A DNA stretch of 64,000 nucleotides, taken from the NCBI RefSeq assembly GCF_964059145.1, contig NZ_OZ060405.1, positions 248,001 to 312,000 of the forward strand, written 5' to 3'. Shown piece by piece: positions 40,217 through 51,041 of the stretch; positions within the stretch are counted from its first letter, which is position 1, and each line of letters starts with the position of its first letter. The translations under genes were made by a program, and so were the position numbers. The notes beneath the pieces are model-generated. The model was not told the origin of the DNA and searched no databases. It saw only the letters and a program-made list of their open reading frames with translations. The DNA comes from Buchnera aphidicola (Protaphis terricola). Its GTDB lineage: Bacteria > Pseudomonadota > Gammaproteobacteria > Enterobacterales > Enterobacteriaceae.

Positions 40217-41227
40217 TTATTTGTCTTCTTTCAACATATTAGCAATTTTAATTATATGTTTATAAATATTACCACTACGAATTTTTTTTAATATAATTTT
40301 TGTATTTTCTATTAAATTTATATATCCGAAGTTTTTTAATAAAATAGCAACATTGACAGCAATTAATTCTTCATGTGATCTCTCACCTTTTCCTTTCATA
40401 ATTTTTTTTATAATATTGAAACTTTCTTCTGGAGAATTAACTGAAGGTATTTTTTGAGAATGAGGTTTAAGTCCAAAATCTTTAGCTTCTAATTCATATG
40501 AATAAATTTTATTATTTATTAATTCTGAAATATATGTAATACCATCTAATGTTACTTCATCAGTTCCATTGCTATGCATCACAATTCCTTTTTGATATTT
40601 TAATTTTTTTAAAATTTTTATCATAGGTAAAATCAATTCTTTTTTATAAACACCAATTAATGTAAAAATAGGACGAGCAGGGTTTAAAAATGGTCCTAAT
40701 AAATTAAAAATAGTTTTAATTTTTAAAATTTTTCGAATATTATTGACATATTTAAAACCATTATGATATTGAGGTGCAAACAAAAAACAAATATTTAATT
40801 TATTTAAAGTGTTTAAAGAATTTTCCAAGGATGGATTCAAATTAATTTTAAATTTGCTTAAAAGATTAGATGAACCTGATTTACTTGAGACACCTTGATT
40901 ACAATGTTTAATAATCTTAAATCCACAGTAAGATGCAACAAAAGCACTAGTAGTTGAAATATTAATTGTATTTTTATTGTCCCCGCCTGTTCCTACTATA
41001 TCAGAAAAAATATAATTTGGTCTAGGAAATAATTTCATTGTTTCTAAAAAAGCATGAACCGCACCTAATATTTCTTCACTTGATTCAGGTCGCATATACA
41101 TAGCTGTTAAAATAGATGATAGTTGTATTTCATTTATATTTCCAGCAATGATAGATTGAAATAATTTATAACTTTCTTGTTGATTTAAAGATGTAAATTT
41201 ATAAATTTTTTTAAATATTTTTTGCAT
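40217..41227 (-). CDS. trpD: Anthranilate phosphoribosyltransferase
   Basis: TrpD attaches phosphoribose to anthranilate. In E. coli it is fused behind TrpG; here it stands alone with 336 residues. The PRPP site VGTGGDNKNTINISTTSAF and the anthranilate site around HCNQGVSSKSGSSNLL are intact. ATG 41227 is chosen because AAGG lies six bases upstream; an in-frame TTG at 41233 touches that site. It is the first gene of the chromosomal operon. trpE and trpG, the regulated first step, are absent and in many Buchnera sit on a plasmid. Confidence 0.96.
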   Translation of the reverse strand: MQKIFKKIYKFTSLNQQESYKLFQSIIAGNINEIQLSSILTAMYMRPESSEEILGAVHAFLETMKLFPRPNYIFSDIVGTGGDNKNTINISTTSAFVASYCGFKIIKHCNQGVSSKSGSSNLLSKFKINLNPSLENSLNTLNKLNICFLFAPQYHNGFKYVNNIRKILKIKTIFNLLGPFLNPARPIFTLIGVYKKELILPMIKILKKLKYQKGIVMHSNGTDEVTLDGITYISELINNKIYSYELEAKDFGLKPHSQKIPSVNSPEESFNIIKKIMKGKGERSHEELIAVNVAILLKNFGYINLIENTKIILKKIRSGNIYKHIIKIANMLKEDK

Positions 41228-41598
41228 TGACAACCTTAAAAGCTTTTTAATTAAATATTAATAATTACTATTTTTATAATTTTTTTACAATAATCTATTG
41301 TAATAAATAATTCAATTTAAATTTTAAAAAAGTTTATTTATTAATATTATTATTAAATATTTTGTTATAAATATTATATATAAATATTTATCTAATATTA
41401 TATATTTTTTATAAGTTTAATAATAGATAAAACAGTAGTTCTGTTATTTTATACAAAATAAAAAAATACAATTAGATATTTTTTAAATTATATTTAATAC
41501 ATTATTATTTTTTATTTTTAAAATATTATTATCTATTTTGATTTATTTTAAGAATAATTTTATTCTAATATTTTTAAAATATTAAAAGGTATTTTTAA
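41228..41598. other. Spacer between divergent trpD and rluB
   Basis: This is about 370 bases of near-pure A/T with no coding potential. I see no trpL-like leader peptide or Trp-codon cluster before trpD, so no attenuator of the E. coli type. One small bulged hairpin (ATAAAACAG with CTGTTATTTTAT, 41427-41452) is the only structure. AAGG precedes both trpD and rluB. No promoter could be called with confidence. Confidence 0.7.
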
Positions 41599-42333
41599 AT
41601 GAAAGAAAAAATACAAAAAATACTTGCTAACTTAGGTTATGGTTCTCGTCGTTATATAGAATCTTTAATTAAACAAGGAAATATATATATAAATAGTAAA
41701 AAAGCAACCATTGGTCAATATTTAGATAAAAATAATCCAGGAAATGTTTTTATTAATAAAAAAAAAATAATTTTTAGGCAAAATATAAAATTAAAAATGA
41801 TTATTTATAATAAGCCAGTAGGAGAAATTTGTACTAGAAATGATCCTGAAAAACGATTAACTATATTTAATAAATTACCTAATTTAAAATTAAGTAGATG
41901 GATTAATATTGGAAGACTAGATATTAATACTAAAGGATTATTATTATTAACAAATAATGGAGATTTAGCAAATCAACTTATGCATCCTAAAAATCAAATA
42001 GAAAGAGAATATTACATACGTGTTTTTGGTAAAATAAATACAAATGCAATAGAAACTTTAAAAAAAGGTATAATTATTAAAAATAATTATATTAAATTTA
42101 AACATATTGAACCAATTTTTCAAAAAAAAAATAAAAATCAATGGTTTAAAGGTATTTTATGTGAAGGTAAAAATCATGAAATTAGATTAATTTTTCAATC
42201 TATTAATTGTCAAGTTAATAAACTAATTAGAATAAGATATGGAAATATCTTGTTACCAAAAGATCTAAAAGAAGGAGAATGGAAAAAAATTAATAATAGA
42301 TTATTAATTAATTTATGTAAATTAATTAGATAA
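41599..42333 (+). CDS. rluB: 23S rRNA pseudouridine-2605 synthase RluB
   Basis: RluB isomerises U2605 of 23S rRNA. The 244 residues are shorter than the 291 of E. coli because the basic C-terminal tail is missing. The S4 RNA-binding domain begins KIQKILANLGYGSRR, the catalytic Asp lies in GRLDINTKGLLLLTNNG, and RIRYG closes the core. AAGG precedes the ATG. Next to trp and topA it follows the E. coli order, with intervening genes lost. Confidence 0.94.
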   Translation: MKEKIQKILANLGYGSRRYIESLIKQGNIYINSKKATIGQYLDKNNPGNVFINKKKIIFRQNIKLKMIIYNKPVGEICTRNDPEKRLTIFNKLPNLKLSRWINIGRLDINTKGLLLLTNNGDLANQLMHPKNQIEREYYIRVFGKINTNAIETLKKGIIIKNNYIKFKHIEPIFQKKNKNQWFKGILCEGKNHEIRLIFQSINCQVNKLIRIRYGNILLPKDLKEGEWKKINNRLLINLCKLIR

Positions 42334-42467
42334 TATTTTTTAAGAAATATAATTATGTATTTAAAAAGTTAAATTTTTAAAAAAATCTTATTTTAATATT
42401 AACATTATATTAAAATTACATATTAATTATTTTTTAAATTTTCTACATCATTTATTGGGTTAAAATA

Positions 42468-45035
42468 ATGTCTAAGTTTTTAGTTGTAGTAGAATCACCA
42501 GTAAAAGCAAAAACTATAGATCAATATTTAGGTAAAAATTATATAGTTAAATCTAGTATTGGTCATATTCGTGATTTATTAAGTAATAAATATATAAAAG
42601 AAAAAAAAAATAATTATTCTTTTTTAAAACATAATGAACAAAAAAAAATAATAGAAAAAATGGGAATTAATCCATATGAAAATTGGAGTTTTAAATATTA
42701 TATTTTACCTGGTAAAGAAAAAATTATTAATGAACTAAAAAATATTGCAAATCAAGTAGATCGTATATATCTTGCTACAGATCTAGACAGAGAAGGAGAA
42801 GCAATAGCTTGGCATTTAAAAGAAGTTATTGGTGGAGATCCTAGTAAGTTTGTTCGAGTAGTATTTAATGAAATAACTAAACATTCAATTAAAAAAGCTT
42901 TTAAAAATGTTACTCAAATTAATATGAATCGAGTATATGCTCAACAAGCTCGTAGATTTATGGATCGAATTGTAGGTTATATGATTTCACCATTGCTATG
43001 GAAAAAAATTTGCAGAGGTTTATCTGCAGGACGTGTTCAATCAGTTGCTGTTAGAATTGTTACAGAAAGAGAAAATGAAATAAAAAATTTTCAAGAAAAA
43101 GAAAAATGGAAAATAAAAATTCAGTTTATTTCATCTAATAAAAAAAAACTTGTAATGGATCTTACACATTTTAAAAATAAAATACTTAATTTAAATAATA
43201 AAAAAGAAGTAAATTCTATAGTTAAAAAACTTGAACATTTATCTTTTTATATTACAGATCGAAAAGATAAAATTTTATATAAAAAGTCACCAGCTCCTTT
43301 TATTACTTCTACTTTACAACAAGCATCTAGTATTCATTTAGGTTTTAGCGTAAAAAAAACAATGTTTTTAGCACAAAAATTATATGAAGAAGGTTATATA
43401 ACTTATACAAGAACCGATTCTTTTCATGTTAGTGATTATGCAATTAAAAAAGCAAGGAATTATATAAAAAAACATTATGGTTTTGATTTTTTACCTAAAA
43501 CAGAAAATAAATATAAAAATCAAATATCTTCTCAAGAAGCACATGAAGCAATTCGTCCTACAGATATAGAAAAATTTAGTATAAATAAAAATCTTATTAA
43601 TTTAGATGCAATTAAATTATATAAACTAATATGGAATCAGTTTATAGCATCTCAAATGAAATCTGAAAAACATAAATCTATTACATTAAAAATTATAGTA
43701 GATCAATTTAAATTAAAAGCTACTGAAAATATTACACTTTTTGAAGGCTGGACAAAAATATTTAAACAATCAAAATTAATTGAATTAAATTTTTTAGATT
43801 TTAAAATTAATGATATTTTAATTATAAAAAAAATTTTAACTAATCAAGTATTTACTAAACCATCTCCACGATTCAATGAAGCGTCTTTAGTTCGTGAATT
43901 AGAAAAAAAAGGAATTGGAAGGCCTTCTACTTATTCTAGTATAATAACAAAAATAAAAGATAAAGGTTATTTAAAAGTCAAAAATAATAAATTTTATGCG
44001 AGCAAAATAGGTAAAATTATTATTATGCAATTAAAAAGACATTTTACTGACTTAGTAAATTATGATTTTACTGCGCGTATGGAAAAGCAACTAGATGAAA
44101 TTTCTGCTAATCGAATTTCTTGGAAAAACGTATTAAATATATTTTTCAAAAATTTTTCTAAACAGTTTGAATTAGCTCAAAAACCTCCAGAGGAAGGTGG
44201 AATGATTAATAATATTAATGTTCTTACAGATATTGATTGTTCTAATTGTAATAAAAAAATGGTTATTAAAACGGCAATTACAGGTGTTTTCCTAAGTTGT
44301 TCTGGATATAATTTAAAACCTGGAATACGTTGTAAAAATACTATAAATTTAATTTCATTAGATAACTTTGATTTAATTGAAACAAATCATAAAAAAAATA
44401 AAGAAAAACAAAAAAAATGTAATAAATGTAACATTATAATGGATTCATATTTAATTAATAAAAATTTAAAAATTTATATTTGTGATAATAATCCGTTATG
44501 TAATATTTATTATTTAGAGAAAGGAAATTTTCAAAGTCCTATTTATTTATCTAAAATATTATACTGTGATAAATGTCAAAATAATATGTTATTAAAAATA
44601 GGTAAATTTGGAAAATTTTTTATATGCAGTAATAAAGTATGTAAAAATAAAAGAAAAATTTTACCTAATGGTGAAATTTCAGAACCTAAATTAGAGCCTA
44701 TTCCATTTCCTGAGATATTATGTAAAAAATCTAATACATGGTTTGTTTTAAGAGAAGGTGTATCTGGTATTTTTTTTGCTGCTTATACCTTTCCTAAATC
44801 AAAAGAAACTCGATCTCCTTTTGTAGAAGAATTAGTTAGATTTAAACATTTGCTTCCTAAAAAATTACATTATCTAACTAATGCACCAATAGTAGATGAC
44901 AAAGGTAATAAAACAATAATTTGTTTTGATAAAATAAATCAAAAACAATATATTGCTTCTAAAAAAGAAGGAAAATTTACAGGTTGGTCAGCATTTTTTA
45001 TTAAAAATAAATGGTGTACTTTTAATAAGTCATAA
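42468..45035 (+). CDS. topA: DNA topoisomerase I
   Basis: TopA relaxes negative supercoils. The 855 residues compare with 865 in E. coli. The Toprim domain starts VVESPVKAKTI and has DLDREGEAIAWHL. The catalytic Tyr313 is in YITYTRTDSFH (Tyr319 in E. coli). Three C-terminal zinc ribbons are recognisable by CSNC, CNKC and CDKC pairs; some of the second Cys pairs are spaced irregularly. It ends seven bases before the convergent suhB stop. Confidence 0.97.
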   Translation: MSKFLVVVESPVKAKTIDQYLGKNYIVKSSIGHIRDLLSNKYIKEKKNNYSFLKHNEQKKIIEKMGINPYENWSFKYYILPGKEKIINELKNIANQVDRIYLATDLDREGEAIAWHLKEVIGGDPSKFVRVVFNEITKHSIKKAFKNVTQINMNRVYAQQARRFMDRIVGYMISPLLWKKICRGLSAGRVQSVAVRIVTERENEIKNFQEKEKWKIKIQFISSNKKKLVMDLTHFKNKILNLNNKKEVNSIVKKLEHLSFYITDRKDKILYKKSPAPFITSTLQQASSIHLGFSVKKTMFLAQKLYEEGYITYTRTDSFHVSDYAIKKARNYIKKHYGFDFLPKTENKYKNQISSQEAHEAIRPTDIEKFSINKNLINLDAIKLYKLIWNQFIASQMKSEKHKSITLKIIVDQFKLKATENITLFEGWTKIFKQSKLIELNFLDFKINDILIIKKILTNQVFTKPSPRFNEASLVRELEKKGIGRPSTYSSIITKIKDKGYLKVKNNKFYASKIGKIIIMQLKRHFTDLVNYDFTARMEKQLDEISANRISWKNVLNIFFKNFSKQFELAQKPPEEGGMINNINVLTDIDCSNCNKKMVIKTAITGVFLSCSGYNLKPGIRCKNTINLISLDNFDLIETNHKKNKEKQKKCNKCNIIMDSYLINKNLKIYICDNNPLCNIYYLEKGNFQSPIYLSKILYCDKCQNNMLLKIGKFGKFFICSNKVCKNKRKILPNGEISEPKLEPIPFPEILCKKSNTWFVLREGVSGIFFAAYTFPKSKETRSPFVEELVRFKHLLPKKLHYLTNAPIVDDKGNKTIICFDKINQKQYIASKKEGKFTGWSAFFIKNKWCTFNKS

Positions 45036-45042
45036 TGATTAA

Positions 45043-45831
45043 TTATTGAACTGTATAATTTTTACATATTTTTTCAATAATTAACTTAATAAGTGCAGGA
45101 CTACTAGTTAAATTTAAAATAAATTTAGTATTCTTTTCTGTTAAATTAGTTGTTAAATATCCAGATTCTATTGTTTGTAAATGCCCTGCAATAAAATTAA
45201 TAGAATTAAATAATTTAAAATCAATCATTAAACAATCTATTTTACCAGAAGAAACATATGCTAAATCAAGTAAAGTTGATCCAGTATATCGAAATGATAT
45301 TCCATATAAAGTTAATTTTTCATATATATTAAAATAAGATTTAGAATATATTTCTTTAAACATTAAATTTATTGATATTACAGAGCCATTTAAATTATTT
45401 AAATTAGTACAACGTGTTCGATATCCATTTAATTGAGAACCCTGCCCTCTAACAGAGGTAAATAAATCATTTTTTATAGGATCATATATTACTGATATTT
45501 CTGTTTTTTTCTTTAAAATTATAGCTATTGCTATACAAAAATGTGGAAAATTTTTAATAAAATTTTTTTTTCCATCTAATTCATTTACGATCCAAAATAT
45601 TTTTTTATCATCTGATATATAATGAGCATTTTTTTTTACAATAATATGATTTGGATAATATTTATAAATTATTTTGCTAATAGTTTGATATGTTTCATGC
45701 ATAACTTGTTTAATAAAATATTGTTTTTTTTCAAAATCATTTTTAATAAATTTTTGAGTATCATAATTTTTTATGATTATATTTCCTCCTTTTCTAATTG
45801 CTCGAACTGCAATATTTAGCATAGGGTGCAT
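45043..45831 (-). CDS. suhB: SuhB, inositol monophosphatase family, active site lost
   Basis: The 262 residues (267 in E. coli) match SuhB from the identical start MHPMLNIAVRA to YDPIKNDLFTS.RGQG and LDLAYVSSGK. In E. coli SuhB is both an inositol monophosphatase and a partner of the Nus complex in rRNA antitermination. The phosphatase metal ligands are gone. The DPLDGTTNF motif reads NELDGKKNF (first Asp to Asn83; only Asp86 kept), the TEES Glu is Lys, the WDFAAG motif is SINFIAG (Asp to Asn), and an early Asp is Met. The fold and boundaries are kept, so the protein is probably retained for its non-enzymatic rRNA role (inference, supported by the intact boxA at 11263). AGGAGA precedes the ATG. 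Confidence 0.93.
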   Translation of the reverse strand: MHPMLNIAVRAIRKGGNIIIKNYDTQKFIKNDFEKKQYFIKQVMHETYQTISKIIYKYYPNHIIVKKNAHYISDDKKIFWIVNELDGKKNFIKNFPHFCIAIAIILKKKTEISVIYDPIKNDLFTSVRGQGSQLNGYRTRCTNLNNLNGSVISINLMFKEIYSKSYFNIYEKLTLYGISFRYTGSTLLDLAYVSSGKIDCLMIDFKLFNSINFIAGHLQTIESGYLTTNLTEKNTKFILNLTSSPALIKLIIEKICKNYTVQ

Positions 45832-46034
45832 TAAATTCTCCTAAAAATAATTTATTTTATATAATATCTATGTTTAATTATAGTATATATAATATTACCA
45901 TAATTTAAATATATTTAATATTTTTTCATTATTTAAATAGATTTTTTAATTTTTAATAATTTCTTAAATTTTTTATATAAATTATATTTATCTTAAAATA
46001 AACTTATATTTATTTTTTTTATTAAGGTATTTAA

Positions 46035-47126
46035 ATGTGTACAAATATAAATTTAAATATTTTACCTACTAAAATTAATTTATTAGATTTAGATGAAAAA
46101 AAAATGCAATTATTTATTTCATCTATTGGAGCAAAAAGTTTTACTACCGAACAAATTATGAAGTGGATTTATAATTATAATTGTCATGATTTTAATAAAA
46201 TGTTTAATATTAGTAAAAAAATTCGAAACAAATTAAATCAAATTTCATATATAAATATGAAAAATTTTTCAGAAGAAAGAATTTCTTCCGATGGTACTAT
46301 AAAATGGATCACATCTTTAAATAATCAAAAAATAGAAACAGTTTATATACCAGAAAAAAAACGTTCTACTTTATGTATTTCATCACAAATTGGATGTCCT
46401 TTAAAATGTAAATTTTGTGCTACAGGAAAAGAGGGGTTTAATAGAAATTTAAAAGTTTCTGAAATTATTTCTCAGATTTTGCAAGCAAAAATAAGATTAA
46501 AACAAAAAAAAATAACTAATATTGTATTTATGGGAATGGGCGAACCATTATTAAATTTAAATAATATTATTACATCGTTAAATATTATTTTACATAAAAA
46601 TGGATTTGGATTATCTAAGCGTCGTATTACTTTATCAACTTCAGGAATTATACCTGCATTAGATAAATTAAGTCAGAAAATTGATATTAATTTAGCAATT
46701 TCTTTGCATGCACCAAATAATTATATTAGAAATTCAATTATGCCTATTAATAAAAAATATAATATTCAATCTCTTTTAAGTTCAGTATCTAAATATTTAA
46801 AACATTCAAATGCAAATCATAATGGAGTTACTATAGAATACGTAATGCTTCATAATATTAATGATTCTATTAAACATGCAGAGGAATTATCATATATTCT
46901 AAGGAATATACCTAGTAAAATAAATCTTATTCCTTGGAATGTATTTAAATATTCTAATTTTAAATGTAGCTCTTCAGATACAATTAATGTTTTTGCAAAC
47001 GTTTTAAGAAATCATGGATTTAATACAACAATTAGAAAAAATAGAGGCAAAGATATTAATGCAGCATGTGGTCAGTTAGTTGGAAATGTAATTAGTCGTA
47101 ATAAAAAACCATTTATAATTTTATAA
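46035..47126 (+). CDS. rlmN: Dual-specificity RNA methyltransferase RlmN
   Basis: RlmN methylates C2 of A2503 in 23S rRNA and A37 in tRNAs by radical SAM chemistry. The 363 residues compare with 384 in E. coli. The cluster motif is CPLKCKFCATGKEGFNRN, MGMGEPLLN is the SAM contact, and the C-terminal methyl-carrying Cys lies in AACGQLVG. AAGG precedes the ATG. It is followed by ispG and hisS as in E. coli, minus rodZ and the pil-like gene. Confidence 0.96.
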   Translation: MCTNINLNILPTKINLLDLDEKKMQLFISSIGAKSFTTEQIMKWIYNYNCHDFNKMFNISKKIRNKLNQISYINMKNFSEERISSDGTIKWITSLNNQKIETVYIPEKKRSTLCISSQIGCPLKCKFCATGKEGFNRNLKVSEIISQILQAKIRLKQKKITNIVFMGMGEPLLNLNNIITSLNIILHKNGFGLSKRRITLSTSGIIPALDKLSQKIDINLAISLHAPNNYIRNSIMPINKKYNIQSLLSSVSKYLKHSNANHNGVTIEYVMLHNINDSIKHAEELSYILRNIPSKINLIPWNVFKYSNFKCSSSDTINVFANVLRNHGFNTTIRKNRGKDINAACGQLVGNVISRNKKPFIIL

Positions 47127-47244
47127 TAAAATTATACTATACTAGTTTAAAGTTTATTTTAATAAATAAAAATTTTTTTTTGAATTAAAATATTTCTTTT
47201 AATTTTTTAATAATAAATATTCACAATAAGTATATATAATTATA

Positions 47245-48333
47245 ATGAATACATATAAAACTATTAATAGAAGAAAATCTGATCGTATTTATATAGGAAA
47301 TGTGCCTATTGGAGATAATGCTCCTATTGCTGTACAATCTATGACTAATACAAAAACAACAGATATAAAAAATACAATTAGTCAAATTACTCAGCTAAAA
47401 AAAGTTGGAGTTGACATCATAAGAATTTCTGTCCCTACAGAAGAATCAGCGAAAGCATTTAAAATAATTAAAAAACAAGTAAATATTCCATTAATAGCAG
47501 ATATACATTTTGATTATAGATTGGCAATTCAATCTATAAAATATGGAGCAGATTGTTTAAGAATTAATCCTGGAAATATTGGAAATAAAAAAAGAATAAA
47601 TGAAATTATTAATTGTGCTAAATATAATAATGTTCCAATTAGAATAGGTGTAAATGCTGGTTCATTAGAACATGATATATTAAAAAAATATAAATTTCCT
47701 ATTCCTGAAGCTTTAGTGGAATCTGCTATAAGACATGTTGAGTATTTTGATAGTTTAAATTTCAATCAATTTAAAGTTAGTATAAAATCATCTGATGTTT
47801 TTACTACAGTGCAAGCAAACCAAATATTATCAAAAAAAATCACTCAACCTATACATATTGGAATTACAGAATCTGGAAATTTTCGTAATGGAACTGTTAA
47901 ATCATCTATTGGGCTTTTTTTATTATTATCATCTGGTATAGGAGATACTTTAAGAGTTTCTTTAGCGGCATGTCCTACTAAAGAAGTCAAGGTAGGTTAT
48001 GATATCTTAAAAGTTTTAGGAATTCGATCAAGAGGTATTAATTTTATTGCTTGTCCAACATGTTCTAGACAAGAGTTTGATGTTATTAATGTGGTAAATC
48101 AATTAGAAAAAAAACTTGAAGATATTGAAACTTCTATGAATGTTTCGATTATTGGTTGTCTTGTTAATGGAATAGGAGAAGCTAAAATAGCTGATATAGG
48201 TGTTACTGGAAGTTATAAAAAAAGTGCATTATATAAAGATGGAGTACGTCAAAAAAACAAATTAAATAATTCAAATATAGTAAAAGAGTTAGAAATACAA
48301 ATTCGTCGAAAATTAGATGAATCAAAAAATTGA
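47245..48333 (+). CDS. ispG: 4-hydroxy-3-methylbut-2-enyl diphosphate synthase IspG
   Basis: IspG is the penultimate enzyme of the MEP isoprenoid pathway, with a [4Fe-4S] cluster. The 362 residues (372 in E. coli) have the TIM-barrel start [20 protein letters not shown]. Cluster Cys lie in [10 protein letters not shown] and [10 protein letters not shown] with the fourth ligand Glu. The reaction needs electrons from flavodoxin, and fldA is encoded at 63280-63789. Confidence 0.97.
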   Translation: MNTYKTINRRKSDRIYIGNVPIGDNAPIAVQSMTNTKTTDIKNTISQITQLKKVGVDIIRISVPTEESAKAFKIIKKQVNIPLIADIHFDYRLAIQSIKYGADCLRINPGNIGNKKRINEIINCAKYNNVPIRIGVNAGSLEHDILKKYKFPIPEALVESAIRHVEYFDSLNFNQFKVSIKSSDVFTTVQANQILSKKITQPIHIGITESGNFRNGTVKSSIGLFLLLSSGIGDTLRVSLAACPTKEVKVGYDILKVLGIRSRGINFIACPTCSRQEFDVINVVNQLEKKLEDIETSMNVSIIGCLVNGIGEAKIADIGVTGSYKKSALYKDGVRQKNKLNNSNIVKELEIQIRRKLDESKN

Positions 48334-48392
48334 ATATTTTAAAAAAAATAATATTTAATAATTTAATGTATACTTAATTATAAGAGATCATA

Positions 48393-49670
48393 GTGAATAA
48401 AAAAATTAATTCAATTCGAGGAATGCATGATTATTTTAATCAAGATTTAAATATTTGGAATATATTGGAAAAAAATTTTAAACAAGTATTAAATAGTTAT
48501 GCTTATGAAGAAATTAAATTTCCTATATTAGAAAGAACAGAAATTTTTCAACGAACTATTGGAAAAGTTACAGATATAATAGAAAAAGAAATGTATTCAT
48601 TTATTGATAAAAATGGTCATAGTTTGACTTTACGACCGGAAGGAACAGTTGGATGTGTTAGAGCCTTAATACAAAATAATTTATTGTATAAAAAAAAACA
48701 AAAATTTTGGTATTTAGGTCCTATGTTTAGATATGAAAGACCTCAATATGGAAGATATCGACAATTTTATCAATTAGGTGCAGAAATATTTGGATTAGAT
48801 ACCATAGATATTGATTTAGAAATAATTTTATTAACAAATCGTTTATGGAAAATGCTTGGTATTAATTCATATTTAACTTTAGAAATAAATTCAATAGGTT
48901 TACGATTAGATCGTATCAAATATCAAGAAAAATTAATATATTTTTTAGAGCAAAATAAATCTTATTTAGATGATGAATCTAAACAACGATTATATAATAA
49001 TCCACTTCGAATTTTAGATTCAAAAAATTTAAATATTCAAAAAATCTTAAAAAAAGCTCCATTATTAAGTAATTATATTAATAAAAAGTCGATAGATAAA
49101 TTTAATAATTTATGCCATATGATTAATTTATATAAAATAAAATATAAATATAATCCGAATTTAGTTAGAGGTCTAGATTATTATAATGATACAGTTTTTG
49201 AATGGAAAAGTAAAAATATAGGATCTAAAAATACTATTTGTGCTGGTGGACGATATGATTTTTTAGTGCAAGAATTAGGTGGAAAAAAAACATCAGCAAT
49301 AGGATTTGCTATTGGAATTGAACGATTAATTTTATTAATAAAAAAATTAAATATTTTCCCTTATGATATAGAGAAAATTAATATCTATATTATTTTTATT
49401 GGCGAAGAAAATAAAACTTATGCTATTAATTTATCAGAAGAAATTAGAAATATTTATCCTAAATTAAAAATATTTATAAATTTTTTAAATATTAGTCTTT
49501 CAAAAAAAATAAAACATGCTGTTGAATCATGTGCTCGTATTGTTATTTTAATAGGTGAAAATGAAGTAAAAAAAAATTTCTATTTAGTAAAAGAATTAAA
49601 AAATAAAAAAGAATCATATCTTTCCAAAAATGAATTAATATTAAAAATTAAAAATATTTTTAAAAAATAG
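48393..49670 (+). CDS. hisS: Histidyl-tRNA synthetase
   Basis: This class II synthetase has 425 residues (424 in E. coli). It has [10 protein letters not shown] at the start, [12 protein letters not shown] (motif 2 region), the histidine loops [15 protein letters not shown] and [14 protein letters not shown], and [11 protein letters not shown] (motif 3). The start is GTG with AAGAGA upstream. It follows ispG after 59 bases. Confidence 0.97.
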   Translation: MNKKINSIRGMHDYFNQDLNIWNILEKNFKQVLNSYAYEEIKFPILERTEIFQRTIGKVTDIIEKEMYSFIDKNGHSLTLRPEGTVGCVRALIQNNLLYKKKQKFWYLGPMFRYERPQYGRYRQFYQLGAEIFGLDTIDIDLEIILLTNRLWKMLGINSYLTLEINSIGLRLDRIKYQEKLIYFLEQNKSYLDDESKQRLYNNPLRILDSKNLNIQKILKKAPLLSNYINKKSIDKFNNLCHMINLYKIKYKYNPNLVRGLDYYNDTVFEWKSKNIGSKNTICAGGRYDFLVQELGGKKTSAIGFAIGIERLILLIKKLNIFPYDIEKINIYIIFIGEENKTYAINLSEEIRNIYPKLKIFINFLNISLSKKIKHAVESCARIVILIGENEVKKNFYLVKELKNKKESYLSKNELILKIKNIFKK

Positions 49671-49726
49671 TTATATAATAAAATTAATTAAAAAATTTTA
49701 TTATAACTATTAATAATAGGAAAAAA

Positions 49727-50980
49727 ATGTTTAATAAAAAAATTGAATTTAAAAAATATGACCCAGAATTATGGACAGCTATGTATCAAGAAAAAAAAAG
49801 GCAAGAAAATCATATTGAATTAATTGCGTCAGAAAATTATGCTAGTAATTATGTTATGTATGCACAAGGTTCTCAATTAACAAATAAGTATGCAGAAGGT
49901 TATCCCGGTAAAAGATATTATGGTGGTTGTGAACACATAGATACTATAGAAAAATTGGCTATCAATCGTGCAAAAAAATTATTTAATTCTGATTATGCTA
50001 ATGTTCAACCTCATTCTGGATCTCAAGCTAATTTTGCTGTTTATGCAGCTCTTTTATCTCCTGGAGATACGATTTTAGGTTTAAATTTATCTCATGGTGG
50101 TCATTTAACACATGGTTCTTCTGTAAATTTTTCAGGTAAATTATATAAAGCAATTACTTATGGAGTTGATGATAATGGTATTATTAATTATGAAGAAATT
50201 GATAAATTAGCAAAAGAATATCAACCTAAAATGATTATTGGTGGTTTTTCAGCATATTCTGGTATTTGTGATTGGTCTAAAATGCGTTCAATTTCAGATA
50301 AAGTAAATGCTTATTTAGTTGTAGATATATCACATATAGCTGGATTAGTTGTTACAAAACTTTATCCTAATCCAATTGAATATGCACATGTTGTAACTAG
50401 CACAACACATAAGACATTATCTGGTCCAAGAGGAGGTATTATTCTTGCGAAAAATGGTAGTTCTTTATTTTATAAAAAATTAGATTTATCTGTTTTTCCA
50501 GGTAGTCAAGGCGGCCCACTTATGCATGTTATTGCTGGAAAAGCAATTGCTTTCAAAGAAGCTTTAGAACCAAATTTTAAGAAATACCAAAAACAAATTT
50601 TAAAAAATGCAAAGATTATGGTTAAAACTTTTTTAGAAAAAGGATATGAAATTGTTTCAGGAAATACTTATAATCATTTGTTTTTAATTAATTTAATGAA
50701 CAAGAAAATTACGGGTAAAGATGCTGATATTGCTTTAGGTCAAGCAAATATTACTGTAAATAAAAATACAGTTCCAAACGATATAAGAAGCCCTTTTATT
50801 ACTTCTGGAATACGTATTGGAACCCCTGCAGTTACAAGAAGAGGTTTTAAAGAATTAGAAATGATTAAAGTGACGAACTGGATGATAAGAATTTTAAATG
50901 ATATTAAAGATACAAAAAATATTTTTAAGATTAAAAAAAAGGTATTAGAACTTTGTTCTGAATATCCAGTTTATATTTAA
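49727..50980 (+). CDS. glyA: Serine hydroxymethyltransferase
   Basis: GlyA interconverts serine and glycine and feeds one-carbon folate. The 417 residues equal E. coli. The PLP-Lys lies in [13 protein letters not shown], with [10 protein letters not shown] and YPGKRYYGG intact, and AGGAA before the ATG. It is highly conserved compared with its neighbours and converges with bioD. Confidence 0.98.
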   Translation: MFNKKIEFKKYDPELWTAMYQEKKRQENHIELIASENYASNYVMYAQGSQLTNKYAEGYPGKRYYGGCEHIDTIEKLAINRAKKLFNSDYANVQPHSGSQANFAVYAALLSPGDTILGLNLSHGGHLTHGSSVNFSGKLYKAITYGVDDNGIINYEEIDKLAKEYQPKMIIGGFSAYSGICDWSKMRSISDKVNAYLVVDISHIAGLVVTKLYPNPIEYAHVVTSTTHKTLSGPRGGIILAKNGSSLFYKKLDLSVFPGSQGGPLMHVIAGKAIAFKEALEPNFKKYQKQILKNAKIMVKTFLEKGYEIVSGNTYNHLFLINLMNKKITGKDADIALGQANITVNKNTVPNDIRSPFITSGIRIGTPAVTRRGFKELEMIKVTNWMIRILNDIKDTKNIFKIKKKVLELCSEYPVYI

Positions 50981-51041
50981 ATTAAAAAAATATATCCATC
51001 TTTGTTAATAAAAAATATTATTTTTACTATATAAAAATGTT

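Noticed and set aside
41228-41598. trpL leader peptide and attenuator before trpD
   Set aside because: No short frame with Trp codons and no competing hairpins with a U-tract.
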